A DNA stretch of 64,000 nt from the NCBI GenBank assembly GCA_964462035.1, contig CAYXAP010000047.1, positions 8,539-72,538 of the forward strand. Reading direction: 5' to 3'. Shown here piece after piece: positions 1 to 8,154 of this stretch. The translations under genes were made by a program, and so were the position numbers. Within the stretch, counting starts at the first letter, position 1, and each line of letters opens with the position of its first letter. Source of the stretch: UBA1660 sp964462035. GTDB taxonomy: Bacteria; Myxococcota_A; Polyangia; Polyangiales; Houyiibacteriaceae. The notes under the pieces are model-generated. The model did no database searches. It was not told where the DNA came from and worked only from the letters and a program-made list of their open reading frames with translations.

Positions 1-409
1 GGAAGGTCGCGCCGGGCGCCCCCTCGATGGTCTTGTTCGAGCCGACGTCCACGTTGCCCTCGATCGAACCATCGATGCGCACCACCGCGGGCTCGGTCCC
101 CGCGACTGCGCTCCGGAAGTCGTCGATCGTCGTCACCACCGTCGGCGCGAGGTCGCCACCGCCCGTCGTGGTCTCGAGCCCCATCCCCGCGACCGACGCC
201 CAGCCGATGGGTCCGACCGGCACCCCGGCGTCCGGGGTCGCCGCGTCGTTCGCCATGGCGTCTCGTGCGGGCGCGGCGTCGGCCGAGCCCGCGTCACGGG
301 TATCGCCAGCATCGGACATGGCGGCGTCGACCTCCCCATCACCCGAGCCGCCGCATCCGAGGCCGAGGACGAGCACGAGTCGGTGCAGGTGTCGCATGCC
401 GCGGAGCAT
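1..409 (-). CDS. Pectate lyase-like secreted lipoprotein, N-terminal part (runs off the window)
   Basis: The frame opens at ATG 409 and stays open to the window edge (about 136 codons, no stop), so the C-terminal part is missing. It begins with a short hydrophobic signal ending in Gly-Cys-Gly-Gly (lipobox-like), followed by an Asp/Ala-rich linker of about 50 residues. After the linker comes GWASVAGMGLETTTGGGGDL, then a segment containing DFRSAVAG, EPAVVRIDGSIEG and VGSNKTIEG. That order (Gly-rich start, V-T-T-hD-hR-A, VRhxGxI, VGSNKTI) is the N-terminus of polysaccharide lyase family 1 pectate lyases, which cleave polygalacturonate by beta-elimination. The catalytic region lies outside the window. 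It is divergent from the gene at 477. An alternative ATG lies at 397. Confidence 0.75.
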   Translation of the reverse strand, partial: MLRGMRHLHRLVLVLGLGCGGSGDGEVDAAMSDAGDTRDAGSADAAPARDAMANDAATPDAGVPVGPIGWASVAGMGLETTTGGGDLAPTVVTTIDDFRSAVAGTEPAVVRIDGSIEGNVDVGSNKTIEGAPGATF

Positions 410-476
410 AGCGTGACGCGGCTTCGGCTCACCCGATTGCCGCACCGACCGGCACGCGCTCGGCTATGCTCGCCGA

Positions 477-737
477 ATGCACCGGAAGCTCCGACCCTTC
501 TTCATCCAGGGCGAGGCGTCGGCGGTCGCGAACTGCCGGATGCTCGGCGGGAACCTCGAGCCGGGCGACTGTCCGACCGAGAACGTGGTCGGTCGCTGCC
601 AGGCGATGGACGGGCCCGAGCTCGAGCCGGTCTACCCGATCCGCATCACGCACTACGAGAGCACCCAGGTCCCGGATGCCGCCAAGAGCGCCGAGCTCTG
701 CGAGATGCTCAGCGGTACCGTCATCTCGCTTCCCTGA
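477..737 (+). CDS. Small hypothetical protein (86 aa)
   Basis: A compact 86-residue protein starting at ATG 477 with MHRKLRPFFIQ and ending VISLP. It has no signal peptide or membrane segment. It contains four Cys residues (NCRML, GDCPTE, GRCQA, LCEML) spaced through the chain, which could bind metal or form disulfides. It stops 7 bp before the ATG of the HEAT-repeat gene at 745, so the two are probably co-transcribed. I do not recognise the family. Protein-like composition and the tight spacing to the next gene are the main evidence that it is real. Confidence 0.6.
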   Translation: MHRKLRPFFIQGEASAVANCRMLGGNLEPGDCPTENVVGRCQAMDGPELEPVYPIRITHYESTQVPDAAKSAELCEMLSGTVISLP

Positions 738-744
738 GCGGCCC

Positions 745-1869
745 ATGCTCATCGACGCCTTCGACTGGAGCGCGCTGACCCACGTGTACGGCTCCGCCAC
801 GAACGTGCCGGAGCTCCACGCGGCCATGCTCGAAGGCGACTTCGACGCGTACGACGAGCTCGTGGGGGCGCTCTACCACCAGGGTGATGTCTGCGATGCC
901 GCCGCGGCTTACGCTCTCGTGCTCGGGGAAGAGCTCGCGCGGGGTGAGAGTGCCCGCCAACCAGCGAAGTGTCTCACCATCCTCACCCTCTTCGCTCTGG
1001 CGCTCCGCAATTTCCCGCCGACCTCGCGCGATCGGGCTACGACCGCGCTGGAACGGGTGCGGGAGGGTGGCTCGGGTGGCGAGGCGTCGATGAACCACGA
1101 GGCCGCGTCCGATGCGGAGTGGGCCGCCATGCAAGAAGTGCTGCCGGCGGTCGCGCCCTTCCTCCAACGTGCGGATACGCGGTTCGAGGCAGCGGAGCTC
1201 GCGGCGACGCTCGAGGCGGACGCCGGACTCCTTCGCGGTGCCCTCTCGACGGCCCTGGAGTCTGGTGAGCCCAACGAAGAGCAACGAGCGGCGCTGGTGC
1301 TCGCGGTCGGAGCAACCGCGCCGTACCCGCTTCCCTCGCCGATGGCTCGTCGATTGAACGCGGAGCTCGAGACCGAGCTCCCACTGGTCTCCCAGGCTGC
1401 AGCGATGGCGTTGGCAGCCGGCGGGGCGCTCCCGCTCGGTGAGCGGGCCCTCGATGCGCTCGCGGATGCCGTTCGTCCGGACCTGCCCGACTTCTTCCCT
1501 CGCCACGGTGCGGCGGACATCGCCCAGCTGGTCCCGGACCAGTCGAGCGAGCTCCTCGAGAGAGTCCTGCGCCGCGCTGGTCACTTCGAAGAAGCGCTCG
1601 TTGCTCTTCGCGAGCTCCTGGTGGTCGCGACCGGCCGTCAGCCACCCTGGCTCGGGAGCTTCGGCCAGAAGGATGGCCAGCCCTTCGTGCGCTGCTCGGG
1701 GACGGATCGCTGGGAGCCGCGCGACCCGCTGCCAGCCGAAGAGCTCGCGGCGCTTCGACTGGCGCTCGAGGTGGACATGCTCTGGTCCGGCCAGACCGAC
1801 CTCTTCGAGCGTCTCTCCTTGCCCAGCGATCGCGAAGCGCTTCGGGCGTTGGTCGAGCGGTCGTCCTGA
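745..1869 (+). CDS. HEAT-repeat family protein
   Basis: 374 aa from ATG 745. The same frame is open further upstream, but homology-like sequence begins at MLIDAFDWS. The N-terminus WSALTHVYGSATNVPELHAA, followed by a YHQGDVCDAA segment, matches the opening of a bacterial HEAT-repeat group (W..L.HAYGSA.DVP...L, then L..HQG.V..A) that I know from actinobacterial and myxobacterial genomes. The rest is alternating Ala/Leu-rich helices (for example AAELAATLEADAG, RLNAELETELPL), as expected of an alpha-solenoid. No signal peptide or membrane segment is seen. Such proteins are usually protein-binding scaffolds; the partner is unknown. Some relatives lie near polymorphic toxin loci, but no toxin is recognisable here. 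Confidence 0.75.
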   Translation: MLIDAFDWSALTHVYGSATNVPELHAAMLEGDFDAYDELVGALYHQGDVCDAAAAYALVLGEELARGESARQPAKCLTILTLFALALRNFPPTSRDRATTALERVREGGSGGEASMNHEAASDAEWAAMQEVLPAVAPFLQRADTRFEAAELAATLEADAGLLRGALSTALESGEPNEEQRAALVLAVGATAPYPLPSPMARRLNAELETELPLVSQAAAMALAAGGALPLGERALDALADAVRPDLPDFFPRHGAADIAQLVPDQSSELLERVLRRAGHFEEALVALRELLVVATGRQPPWLGSFGQKDGQPFVRCSGTDRWEPRDPLPAEELAALRLALEVDMLWSGQTDLFERLSLPSDREALRALVERSS

Positions 1870-1916
1870 CCAGGGATGCGCGTTGCTCTCTGCGCGCTTC
1901 CACGCGAGAGTCGGTC

Positions 1917-2354
1917 ATGCGCTACGCCCTCGCTCTCGCCGTCTGCTTCACGATCGCTGGTTGCCCGGAGTCGTCGACGAGCATCCCCGCCGGCAGCTTC
2001 GCCATTCACGCCGTGGTCGAGAGTGGCACCCCCACGACGCACTGGGACCCACTGGAGGCGGAGGTCGCGATCGACCCGACCCCTGCGCTCACGCACGCCG
2101 AGGTGGAGAAGATCGAGCAGGGCACCGATGAGCTCACGGGAGCGCCTCAGCTCGTGGTGCACTTCACTGAACGGGGGGCGACCGCCTTCTCGGACTTCAC
2201 CGCGGCTCACGTCGGCCAGAAAATCGCCTTCGTGATCGACGGCCGTGTCGCGTCCGCTCCCGTGGTGATGGAGCGGATCCCCGGTGGGCGCGCGATGATC
2301 TCCACCACGCCGAGCCAGCTTCCCGCGATGCGTTCCGCCCTCGGCTTCGACTGA
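1917..2354 (+). CDS. Lipoprotein resembling the periplasmic head domain of SecD
   Basis: 145 aa. The signal peptide MRYALALAVCFTIAGC ends in a lipobox with Cys16. The mature part contains TGAPQLVVHFTERGATAFSD, then HVGQKIAFVIDGRVASAPVV and a GGRAMISTT segment. This order (fT.eGa..F...T....G..iA.viDg.v.saP.v...I..G...I) is the P1-head signature of SecD, which in the Sec translocase sits in the periplasm. Here it stands alone as a lipoprotein without the six SecD membrane helices, so it cannot act as a translocase subunit by itself. The inferred fold is SecD-head-like; the function is unknown. The same residues 'VASAPVV' also occur in other secreted SecD-head-like orphans known from myxobacteria. 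Confidence 0.7.
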   Translation: MRYALALAVCFTIAGCPESSTSIPAGSFAIHAVVESGTPTTHWDPLEAEVAIDPTPALTHAEVEKIEQGTDELTGAPQLVVHFTERGATAFSDFTAAHVGQKIAFVIDGRVASAPVVMERIPGGRAMISTTPSQLPAMRSALGFD

Positions 2355-2475
2355 CGCGCCGAGACGACGACCCCGACCATCCGTTCGGGGGGTCGAGGGC
2401 GGCGCTCGGCGACGGGCTGGATCCACCCCCCGCTCGTAACGGAGCTCGCGCCCACGAGCGCGTAGAGTGGCCCCC

Positions 2476-3399
2476 ATGCGCATCCTCGCTGCCTTCCTCG
2501 TGCTCTCCTCGGTCGCCTGCGGCGACGACGACTCGACCGACGCCGACCCCGGTACCGACGGCGGGGCCGCCGACATGGGGTCCGCGATCGATGGTGGGAC
2601 CGACCCCGAGGACGCCGGTGTGGACGAGGACGCGGGCTCCGACGGTGGGCCCGCCGACCCTTGTACGGGCGGGGTCGCGCTCTGCGAGGACTTCGAGGGC
2701 TACGCCGACCGAGCCGCGCTCGCCGATGGGGACCGCTTCGGACCCTGGCGCGCGAGGCATGGAGGTGACGGAGCGTTCGATCTGGACGAGAGCCGCGCCG
2801 TGTCCGGCACCCACTCGCTCCACGTGCGGATCGGGGATGGCCAGCGTGAGGGTGGACGGCTCTTCACCGATGGCGACCTCCCGCTCTTCGGCGATGGCCG
2901 CACCGAGCTCCACGGCCGGATGATGATGTACGTCGGCGACAATGGGCACTCGGTCCACTGGACCTGGGCCGGCGTCATGGGCCCGACGGAAGAGAGCAGC
3001 CCGGTCGCGGGACTGCGCTCGACCTACCTCTTCAGCTCGCTCCGACAGGACGACGCCAACCAGTTCAGCTCGGTCGTCTACATCAACAGCGACCCGGCCC
3101 AGGACTGCTGGAACCGTTCGGACACGCCCATCCCCTCGGGCGAATGGATGTGCCTCCAGTGGAGCGTCGACAGCGAGGGCCGCCACATCGAAGTGAGCCG
3201 TGATGGGGCCAGCCCCTTCCTCGTCGTGGACGAGACGGGTCAGGGCTGCGTCGGCGACGTCGCCAACGACTCACCGTGGTACGGGCCCGTCGTCGACCAG
3301 CTCTACGTCGGGACCTGGAGCTTCCACCCCATGACCGGCCCGCTCGAGGTCTGGATCGACGACGTCGTCGTGGACACCGAACCCGTCGCCTGCCCCTGA
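2476..3399 (+). CDS. Secreted lipoprotein with a lectin/polysaccharide-lyase-like beta-sandwich
   Basis: 307 aa from ATG 2476 (a GTG at 2467 is in frame, but the signal peptide starts at the ATG). MRILAAFLVLSSVACGDDD is a lipoprotein signal with Cys18, followed by an Asp/Gly-rich linker to about residue 60. The mature domain starts with LCEDFEGYADRAAL and runs through DRFGPWRARHGG, GTHSLHVRI, HGRMMMYVGD and GEWMCLQWSVD to LEVWIDDVVVDTEPVACP. The opening 'CEDFE', the central W-rich strands and the closing 'IDDVVV' are typical of concanavalin A-like sandwich proteins related to Cip1 and polysaccharide lyases. Carbohydrate binding is inferred; no catalytic residues are assigned. It converges with the amidase gene, the two stop codons lying 4 bp apart. 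Confidence 0.7.
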   Translation: MRILAAFLVLSSVACGDDDSTDADPGTDGGAADMGSAIDGGTDPEDAGVDEDAGSDGGPADPCTGGVALCEDFEGYADRAALADGDRFGPWRARHGGDGAFDLDESRAVSGTHSLHVRIGDGQREGGRLFTDGDLPLFGDGRTELHGRMMMYVGDNGHSVHWTWAGVMGPTEESSPVAGLRSTYLFSSLRQDDANQFSSVVYINSDPAQDCWNRSDTPIPSGEWMCLQWSVDSEGRHIEVSRDGASPFLVVDETGQGCVGDVANDSPWYGPVVDQLYVGTWSFHPMTGPLEVWIDDVVVDTEPVACP

Positions 3400-3408
3400 G
3401 CGCTCAGG
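3395..3408. terminator. Short palindrome spanning two convergent stop codons
   Basis: CCTGAGCGCTCAGG is a perfect 14-bp palindrome containing the TGA of the upstream gene and the TGA (read on the other strand) of the amidase gene. It could fold into a five-pair hairpin in either transcript. There is no T-run. Part of the symmetry is forced by the two facing TGA codons, so a terminator role is only possible. Confidence 0.25.
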
Positions 3409-4945
3409 TCCCGCAGCCGGTGCTGCCGGTCTCTTCGACGCAGTAGCAAGAGCCGCAGGAGCCCCGCGTGCCCCAGCGGCCGTCGCAGCATTGGTAGCCG
3501 GCGGAGCAGGCGGTGTTCGCGTAGGTGCCGCCGTAGGTGTGGTTGCAGCTCGCGCCTGCGGGCGGGCCGCCGCCGCAGCCGGTCTCGCCGGTGCCCTCGA
3601 CGCAGGTGCAGGAGCCGCAGGCGCCGCGGGTGCGCCAGGTGCCGTCGCAGCACTGGTAGCCGGTGGAGCACGCGCGGTCCCCATACGTGCCGCCGTAGGT
3701 GTGGTTGCAGCTGGCGCCGTCCGGAGCCGGAGCCGGTGCCGGCGCAGGTGAACACCCGGTCTCGCCGGTGGTCTCGACGCACGCGCAGCCACCACACGCG
3801 CCTCGGGTGCGCCACGCGCCATCGCAGCACTGGTAGCCGGCGGAGCAGGCGGTGTTCGCGTAGGTGCCGCCGTAGGTGTGCGTGCACGAGCCGCCGGGCG
3901 CCGGCGAAGGCGCGGGGCTCGGCGCGGGCGAGCTCGAGGCCCGCGACCGAATGTCACCGAGTCGCGCGTGGAGGAAGTTCCCGGGGCAGCCCGTGCTCTG
4001 GCCGGAGTGGTCCCGGTGACCCTTCACCGTGGAGCTGTTGATCGGGATCCCGAAGAGCGTCGAGAGCTTGCCGACGAGCCGGGCCGCGGCATCGATCATG
4101 ACCTCCGGCGGCCGGGAGGGACCGGAGCCGGCCGGGCAACCGCTGCCGGTGAAGCAGCCCACGAAGGAGATGCCGATGTTGTTCGTGTTGTGGCCGCCGA
4201 CGTGCGCACCGACCAGGTGCAGCGGGCGGCCCTCGTAGACCGTCCCGTCGATGCCGACCAGGAAGTGGTAGCCGACATCGCACCAGCCGCGGCTGTCCAT
4301 GTGGTAGCGCTGGATGCCGCGCACCTGACGCTCCGGGTTCGCCGAGGGGGTGACGGTGTGGTGGATCGCCATCCGGTTCATCGTCCCGTTGCGGCTCGAG
4401 CAGCGGGTGGCGCGAGCGCCCCAGGCCGAGCGGGTCACGATGCCCATGCCGCTCAGCTCGCTCCGCAGCGCGGAGGCGGTGCTGCCCACGCCATCGTCGG
4501 CGCCCGTGTCGGCGATCTCCGGGATGACCGCGTTCCACTGGAGGCTGTCGAGCGCTTCCTGAGTCTCGGGGCGCATGCGGAGCTGGGCGCCAGTGCCGAC
4601 CTCGCCCAGATCGGCGACCGCGACGTGGACCTCTTCCTCACCCCAGGTCTCCTCGACCGCGCTCCAGGCGCCGGTGCTCCCATCGGCGCGCACCACCCGG
4701 GCCTCGAGCTCGGGGAGGGGGCCCGCCTCACGGAGGGTGACCAGCACACCCACGCGGCTCGCGCCTTCGCTCGACTCGAGGGTCGGGGAGACGAGCCAGT
4801 CCTCGGACTCGTCCCAGACGGTGTCGACCTCGTCGACGGCGACGATCCGCTCCGAGTCGTCGTGGGAGTGCCGCTCGACGGGGGCACCGAGCTGGGTGAC
4901 GCAGCCACCGAGGAGGAGGAGGGCGAGGCGGGGGAAGGTGCGCAT
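3404..4945 (-). CDS. N-acetylmuramoyl-L-alanine amidase (PGRP/Amidase_2) lipoprotein with three Cys-rich repeats
   Basis: 513 aa from ATG 4945. MRTFPRLALLLLGGC is a lipoprotein signal. Residues 15-165 form an acidic beta-type region. Residues 168-335 are a peptidoglycan-recognition/Amidase_2 domain: IVTRSAWGAR, MAIHHTVTPS with the zinc-ligand His pair (195/196), RGWCDVGYHFLVG with the catalytic-type Tyr, and GHRDHSG followed by TGCPG, supplying the second His (about 310) and Cys (about 320) ligands. This domain cleaves the bond between MurNAc and L-Ala. A Ser-Pro-Ala hinge then leads to three near-identical units of about 45 residues (CxHTYGGTYxxxxCSxGYQCCDG...CxCVExTGxTGC). The repeats may bind wall or surface ligands. 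The gene is preceded by two sigma54-like promoters. Confidence 0.9.
   Translation of the reverse strand: MRTFPRLALLLLGGCVTQLGAPVERHSHDDSERIVAVDEVDTVWDESEDWLVSPTLESSEGASRVGVLVTLREAGPLPELEARVVRADGSTGAWSAVEETWGEEEVHVAVADLGEVGTGAQLRMRPETQEALDSLQWNAVIPEIADTGADDGVGSTASALRSELSGMGIVTRSAWGARATRCSSRNGTMNRMAIHHTVTPSANPERQVRGIQRYHMDSRGWCDVGYHFLVGIDGTVYEGRPLHLVGAHVGGHNTNNIGISFVGCFTGSGCPAGSGPSRPPEVMIDAAARLVGKLSTLFGIPINSSTVKGHRDHSGQSTGCPGNFLHARLGDIRSRASSSPAPSPAPSPAPGGSCTHTYGGTYANTACSAGYQCCDGAWRTRGACGGCACVETTGETGCSPAPAPAPAPDGASCNHTYGGTYGDRACSTGYQCCDGTWRTRGACGSCTCVEGTGETGCGGGPPAGASCNHTYGGTYANTACSAGYQCCDGRWGTRGSCGSCYCVEETGSTGCGT
3413..3893 (-). repeat. Three tandem Cys-rich repeat units at the 3' end of the amidase gene
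   Basis: Three units of roughly 45 codons lie at about 3752-3893, 3574-3719 and 3413-3560, separated by Pro/Ala or Gly/Pro linkers. Each has eight Cys in the same spacing around YQCCDG and CVE.TG.TGC. DNA identity between units is high, which suggests recent duplication and makes copy-number change by recombination plausible. Confidence 0.85.
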
Positions 4946-4957
4946 GCCCACCTACTG

Positions 4958-4973
4958 CGCAAAGTTCGTACCA
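4958..4973 (-). promoter_or_regulatory. Sigma54-type -24/-12 promoter (proximal) of the amidase gene
   Basis: Read on the minus strand the site is TGGTACGAACTTTGCG. GG and GC are separated by exactly 10 bases, as required for sigma54 (consensus TGGCACG-N4-TTGC). The predicted start of transcription is about 4947, only two bases before the ATG at 4945, so a transcript from here would be essentially leaderless. A second, similar site lies 58 bp upstream. Confidence 0.55.
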
Positions 4974-5015
4974 GCTGAGAATTCCCCGCAAAACTGCCGA
5001 TCGCGGACCGAAGTG

Positions 5016-5031
5016 CGCAGGTTTCGTACCT
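5016..5031 (-). promoter_or_regulatory. Sigma54-like -24/-12 element (distal) of the amidase gene
   Basis: Minus-strand AGGTACGAAACCTGCG again has GG-N10-GC and matches the proximal site at 14 of 17 positions over the shared block (4956-4972 against 5014-5030). Predicted transcription start is near 5005, leaving a leader of about 60 nt. It could be a second promoter or a duplicated protein-binding site. Confidence 0.4.
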
Positions 5032-5168
5032 CGTCGCACCCCGCTGTTCAGTCTCTGGTCACTCCGCGGCCCCGAGGGGCGAGCAGGATCCGAGCGCCGG
5101 CCACGCGGTTCCAGCGTAGAGCCCCGACGAAGGCGAGCCCACCCAGCCCCGTGCAGCCCTCATTCGGC

Positions 5169-5819
5169 TCAGAGCTGCCGGATCTCCGGGCCCGTCCGTT
5201 CGGGCTCGGACTCTCCCGCGGCGCGAATCACTGCCTTCAGGTTGGGAAACACGTCTTCGCTCGTCCACTTCTCGATGAGACCCGTCAGCGCGGACAACAG
5301 CATCTGCTCGAACCCGCGCTCGAACGCGACCTCGCTCTCATCGTAGTTCACGGCTTCGCTGGCGGCCTGGCCAGCGAACGAGAAGACATAGTCTTCGACC
5401 TCGGAGGGTCGAACGGCGAAGGCCCACTGCATCTTCAGTCGACTGCGACCCGGGGTGGTCGTCGAGTCGACCTCGACCCGGTCCAGCCGGATGTCCGCGA
5501 CCACGTGCGGCTCGGCCACGGCAGGCGGCGCTTCCACGACGGCGATGCCGCGAAAGTAGTGGCCCAGCGCCGCGCGAAGGCTGCGGGTGAGGAACGCACG
5601 AAAGCCGGTGGCCGAATGATTCGACCGCCGAATCATCACGGTGTCGGGCACCTGCTGAGGGTCCATGACCAGGTAGAGCTTGCGCTCGATCGGGCGGTTG
5701 ACCATCAGCGTCGGCGTCGCCACCGAACGTCCGGTGAGGTCGTGCTGTCGCTGCCGTGCGCTCGCACCACAACCGACGATGAACGACGAGACGATGAGGA
5801 TGAGACCGAGTCGGCGCAT
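5169..5819 (-). CDS. Lipoprotein of unknown function
   Basis: 216 aa from ATG 5819. MRRLGLILIVSSFIVGCGAS is a clear lipoprotein signal with Cys17; upstream in-frame sequence has no such feature, which decides the start. The mature part is mixed alpha/beta: LYLVMDPQQVPDTVMIRRS, then FRAFLTRSLRAALGHYF, a strand pair HVVADIRLDRVEVD, and a C-terminal helix ending PERTGPEIRQL. The pattern (strand, helix FLTRSLRAAL, strand with 'hDI.lD.v') resembles small envelope lipoproteins that build a ring or scaffold, but no family can be named. It lies downstream of, and on the same strand as, the 107-aa gene at 5863. Confidence 0.7.
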   Translation of the reverse strand: MRRLGLILIVSSFIVGCGASARQRQHDLTGRSVATPTLMVNRPIERKLYLVMDPQQVPDTVMIRRSNHSATGFRAFLTRSLRAALGHYFRGIAVVEAPPAVAEPHVVADIRLDRVEVDSTTTPGRSRLKMQWAFAVRPSEVEDYVFSFAGQAASEAVNYDESEVAFERGFEQMLLSALTGLIEKWTSEDVFPNLKAVIRAAGESEPERTGPEIRQL

Positions 5820-5862
5820 TCGGGGCCCTAGCACCATGAGACCGACGCAGGAAGTCGTTGCG

Positions 5863-6186
5863 CTACACGCGAGACATCCACTCGAACACCACTGCCCACC
5901 AGCCCCGGCTCTTCTTCGTGGGTCCGAGGCCACGGGCGCGCACTCGCCCCGGCGTGATGGGACCCGAGCGATCCAGCTCTGGCTGCCCCGCTCGTTCATC
6001 CGTCGCGGCGTCGACGGCGATCAGCCTCGCCGCGGCCGTCGGGTCGGTCGAGAGATGCTGGTGCAGGTCGTCGACGCCGAGCGGAACGACGCGGTACTCG
6101 AACCAACCGTCTTCGCCCTCGATCCCGTCCTCCAGTCGGACCAGGTCGCGCTCGCCATCTCTCAGGATCCAGCCGGAGTCACTCAC
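5863..6186 (-). CDS. Hypothetical protein (107 aa)
   Basis: Starts with MSDSGWILRDGERDLVRLED and is soluble, with an acidic N-terminal half and a basic Trp-containing C-terminus (SRGWWAVVFEWMSRV). It sits between the membrane kinase gene and the lipoprotein gene on the same strand, 21 bp after the kinase stop. Composition and spacing suggest a real gene. I do not recognise it. Confidence 0.5.
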   Translation of the reverse strand: MSDSGWILRDGERDLVRLEDGIEGEDGWFEYRVVPLGVDDLHQHLSTDPTAAARLIAVDAATDERAGQPELDRSGPITPGRVRARGLGPTKKSRGWWAVVFEWMSRV

Positions 6187-6207
6187 GGCCGGAGCATAGC
6201 GGCTGCA

Positions 6208-8046
6208 TCAGCCCTCGCCGAGACCGAAGAGGCGCTTCAAATGCCAGGCCTGGAGCACGGTCTGGCGTTGGGCCCGTTCCAGCTCCGTTCGCAGGACGTC
6301 GCACCAGAAGGTCGACGAGGCGAGGATCGCGAGACACGCCAGACCGAGGGTCGCGAGCGTGGGGCCCTCGGGGAGGTTGGTGACCTGCGGCAGGATGCGC
6401 ATGCCCAGCTCGTCGAAGGCGTAGGAGCTCGGCAGCCACCCGATGCGCTCCATCGCCAGCGGGCCGAAGACCGACGTGGCCCCGATCAGCGCGAAGGCGA
6501 TGCGGTGTTTGCGCGACTCGGTGAGAGCGAAGCAGAAGTTCGTCGCCAGCAGCACCTGCGGCGCGAAGACCAGGGGACCGAACGCGCGTGACGCCACCGC
6601 CAGCGCCGCGGTGCTGAAGAGGAGCACCACGTACATGCCGGGCTTGCCGATGCGGGGACGCCGCGCGAAGAGCCAGCAGCTCGCCGACGCGCCGAGGATC
6701 AGCACCACTGCGATCACGATCGGCGTGGTCGAGCGGACACCCAGCCAGAAGAGCAGCGGGATCATCGCGAGCCAGAGCAGGTAGGCGAATCCGCCGACGT
6801 TGAGCGCTCGACGGAGCCGCTCGTCCTGCACGCGGTCCAGCTCCGCCTCCACCGCTTCGAGGGCCTGGGGCGCGGGGGACTCGGCGACGCGGAAGAAGAG
6901 CTCGATCGTGCGATCGCGTCCGAGCGCCAGAGCTCGGCCGATCTCCCGCAGCGCGCCCTCGCGGCTCTCGAGGGTCATCGGACCCGCCAAGGCTGCCGCG
7001 GCGCGGGCCGCGTGCTTCTCCGCGAGCTCTCGGCGCAGCTCCTGATCACGTTCGCCGGCGAGGTAGCTCTCGATGGCGTCGTGGAGCTCGCGCATCGAGC
7101 CGAAGCGCTCGCGGGGGTCGAGCGCCATCGCGCGAAGGCAGATGGCGTCCAGCTCCGGCGAGATGCTCGGGTCGATGTCGGACGGCGAGCGGCGAGCGGC
7201 GGTCAGCGTCCACTCGAGTCGCTCCTCGGGGGTTCGGCCGGCGGGCAGCCGGCGGCGGGTGAGCAGCTCGTAGAGCACCACGCCCATCGAGTAGACGTCC
7301 GAGGCGGGGCCGATCGTCCCGCGCTTGCCACGACACTGCTCCGGTGATGCGTAGCCGAGGGTGCCGAGGATCGAGCCCTCCTGGGTCACCTCGCCGCTGA
7401 CGTCGCCGAGCGGCACATCGGGGTCGACTTCGTCGGCGACCCCATCCACCAGCGCCACGCCCCAGTCCAGCACGTAGAGCTCGCCGAAGTCGCCGAGCAT
7501 CAGGTTCGCCGGTTTCAGATCGCGATGCACGACGCCGCGCTCGTGGGCGTACTGGAGTGTCAGGCACGCGCGCCCGAACGCGGAGAGCAGCGCTCGCCGG
7601 CGGAAGCGCTCGAGCATCTCCGGGTCGCCTTGGGCCTGGGCGGTGAGGATCTGAGAGAGGGTCTGGCCGCGGACGCGCTTCATCACGAAGTAGGGCTGGC
7701 CGTCGGGATCCACGCCGAGGTCGTGGACGGGGACGATCGCAGGATGCTGCAGCCGCCCCTGGACGCGGGCCTCGCGAACGAAGCGCCGCGTGGCCTCGGC
7801 ATGCGCACGGCTCGCAGGGAGCCGCTTCATCGCGACCTCGCGGCCGATGCGGAGGTCGCGACAGCGGAGCACCTCGCCCATGCCGCCGATACCGAGCTCG
7901 CCGCGGAGCTCGTAGCGACGGCCGAAGCTGGCTTCCGCCTCGAGGGGCGCTTGGCCTTCCAGCTCGGCGCCGACCCCACCAGGTGGGAGCGAATTTCGAC
8001 TGCTCGGGGGTGGGTCGGAGAGGGTCGGGGTGTCGAGGTCGGGCAC
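6208..8046 (-). CDS. Membrane-anchored Ser/Thr protein kinase (Hanks type)
   Basis: 612 aa from GTG 8046. The kinase domain spans about residues 45-330: Gly loop LGIGGMGEVL (51-60), Lys74 in VAMK, HRDLKPAN (174-181) with the catalytic Asp, the metal-binding motif as DWG (194-196) rather than DFG, and GYASPEQ (231-237) as the activation-segment end. DWG is common in one bacterial kinase subgroup, so activity is expected. The C-terminal third has about six hydrophobic segments (around 418-436, 441-461, 470-488, 492-508, 515-532, 563-580), so the kinase faces the cytoplasm on a multi-span membrane anchor. Residues 335-410 form a linker of charged helices. No extracellular sensor domain is seen. 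The substrate is unknown. Confidence 0.93.
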   Translation of the reverse strand: MPDLDTPTLSDPPPSSRNSLPPGGVGAELEGQAPLEAEASFGRRYELRGELGIGGMGEVLRCRDLRIGREVAMKRLPASRAHAEATRRFVREARVQGRLQHPAIVPVHDLGVDPDGQPYFVMKRVRGQTLSQILTAQAQGDPEMLERFRRRALLSAFGRACLTLQYAHERGVVHRDLKPANLMLGDFGELYVLDWGVALVDGVADEVDPDVPLGDVSGEVTQEGSILGTLGYASPEQCRGKRGTIGPASDVYSMGVVLYELLTRRRLPAGRTPEERLEWTLTAARRSPSDIDPSISPELDAICLRAMALDPRERFGSMRELHDAIESYLAGERDQELRRELAEKHAARAAAALAGPMTLESREGALREIGRALALGRDRTIELFFRVAESPAPQALEAVEAELDRVQDERLRRALNVGGFAYLLWLAMIPLLFWLGVRSTTPIVIAVVLILGASASCWLFARRPRIGKPGMYVVLLFSTAALAVASRAFGPLVFAPQVLLATNFCFALTESRKHRIAFALIGATSVFGPLAMERIGWLPSSYAFDELGMRILPQVTNLPEGPTLATLGLACLAILASSTFWCDVLRTELERAQRQTVLQAWHLKRLFGLGEG

Positions 8047-8154
8047 GGCGCAAGAATAGGCCGGGATCGCGACGACGGCTCGAAGAGTGAGCCGCGCTCG
8101 TTCCGCTCGGGAGCTCTCGGCCCGAACGCCCGAAGAGTGGGCCGGCCCGGCGCG

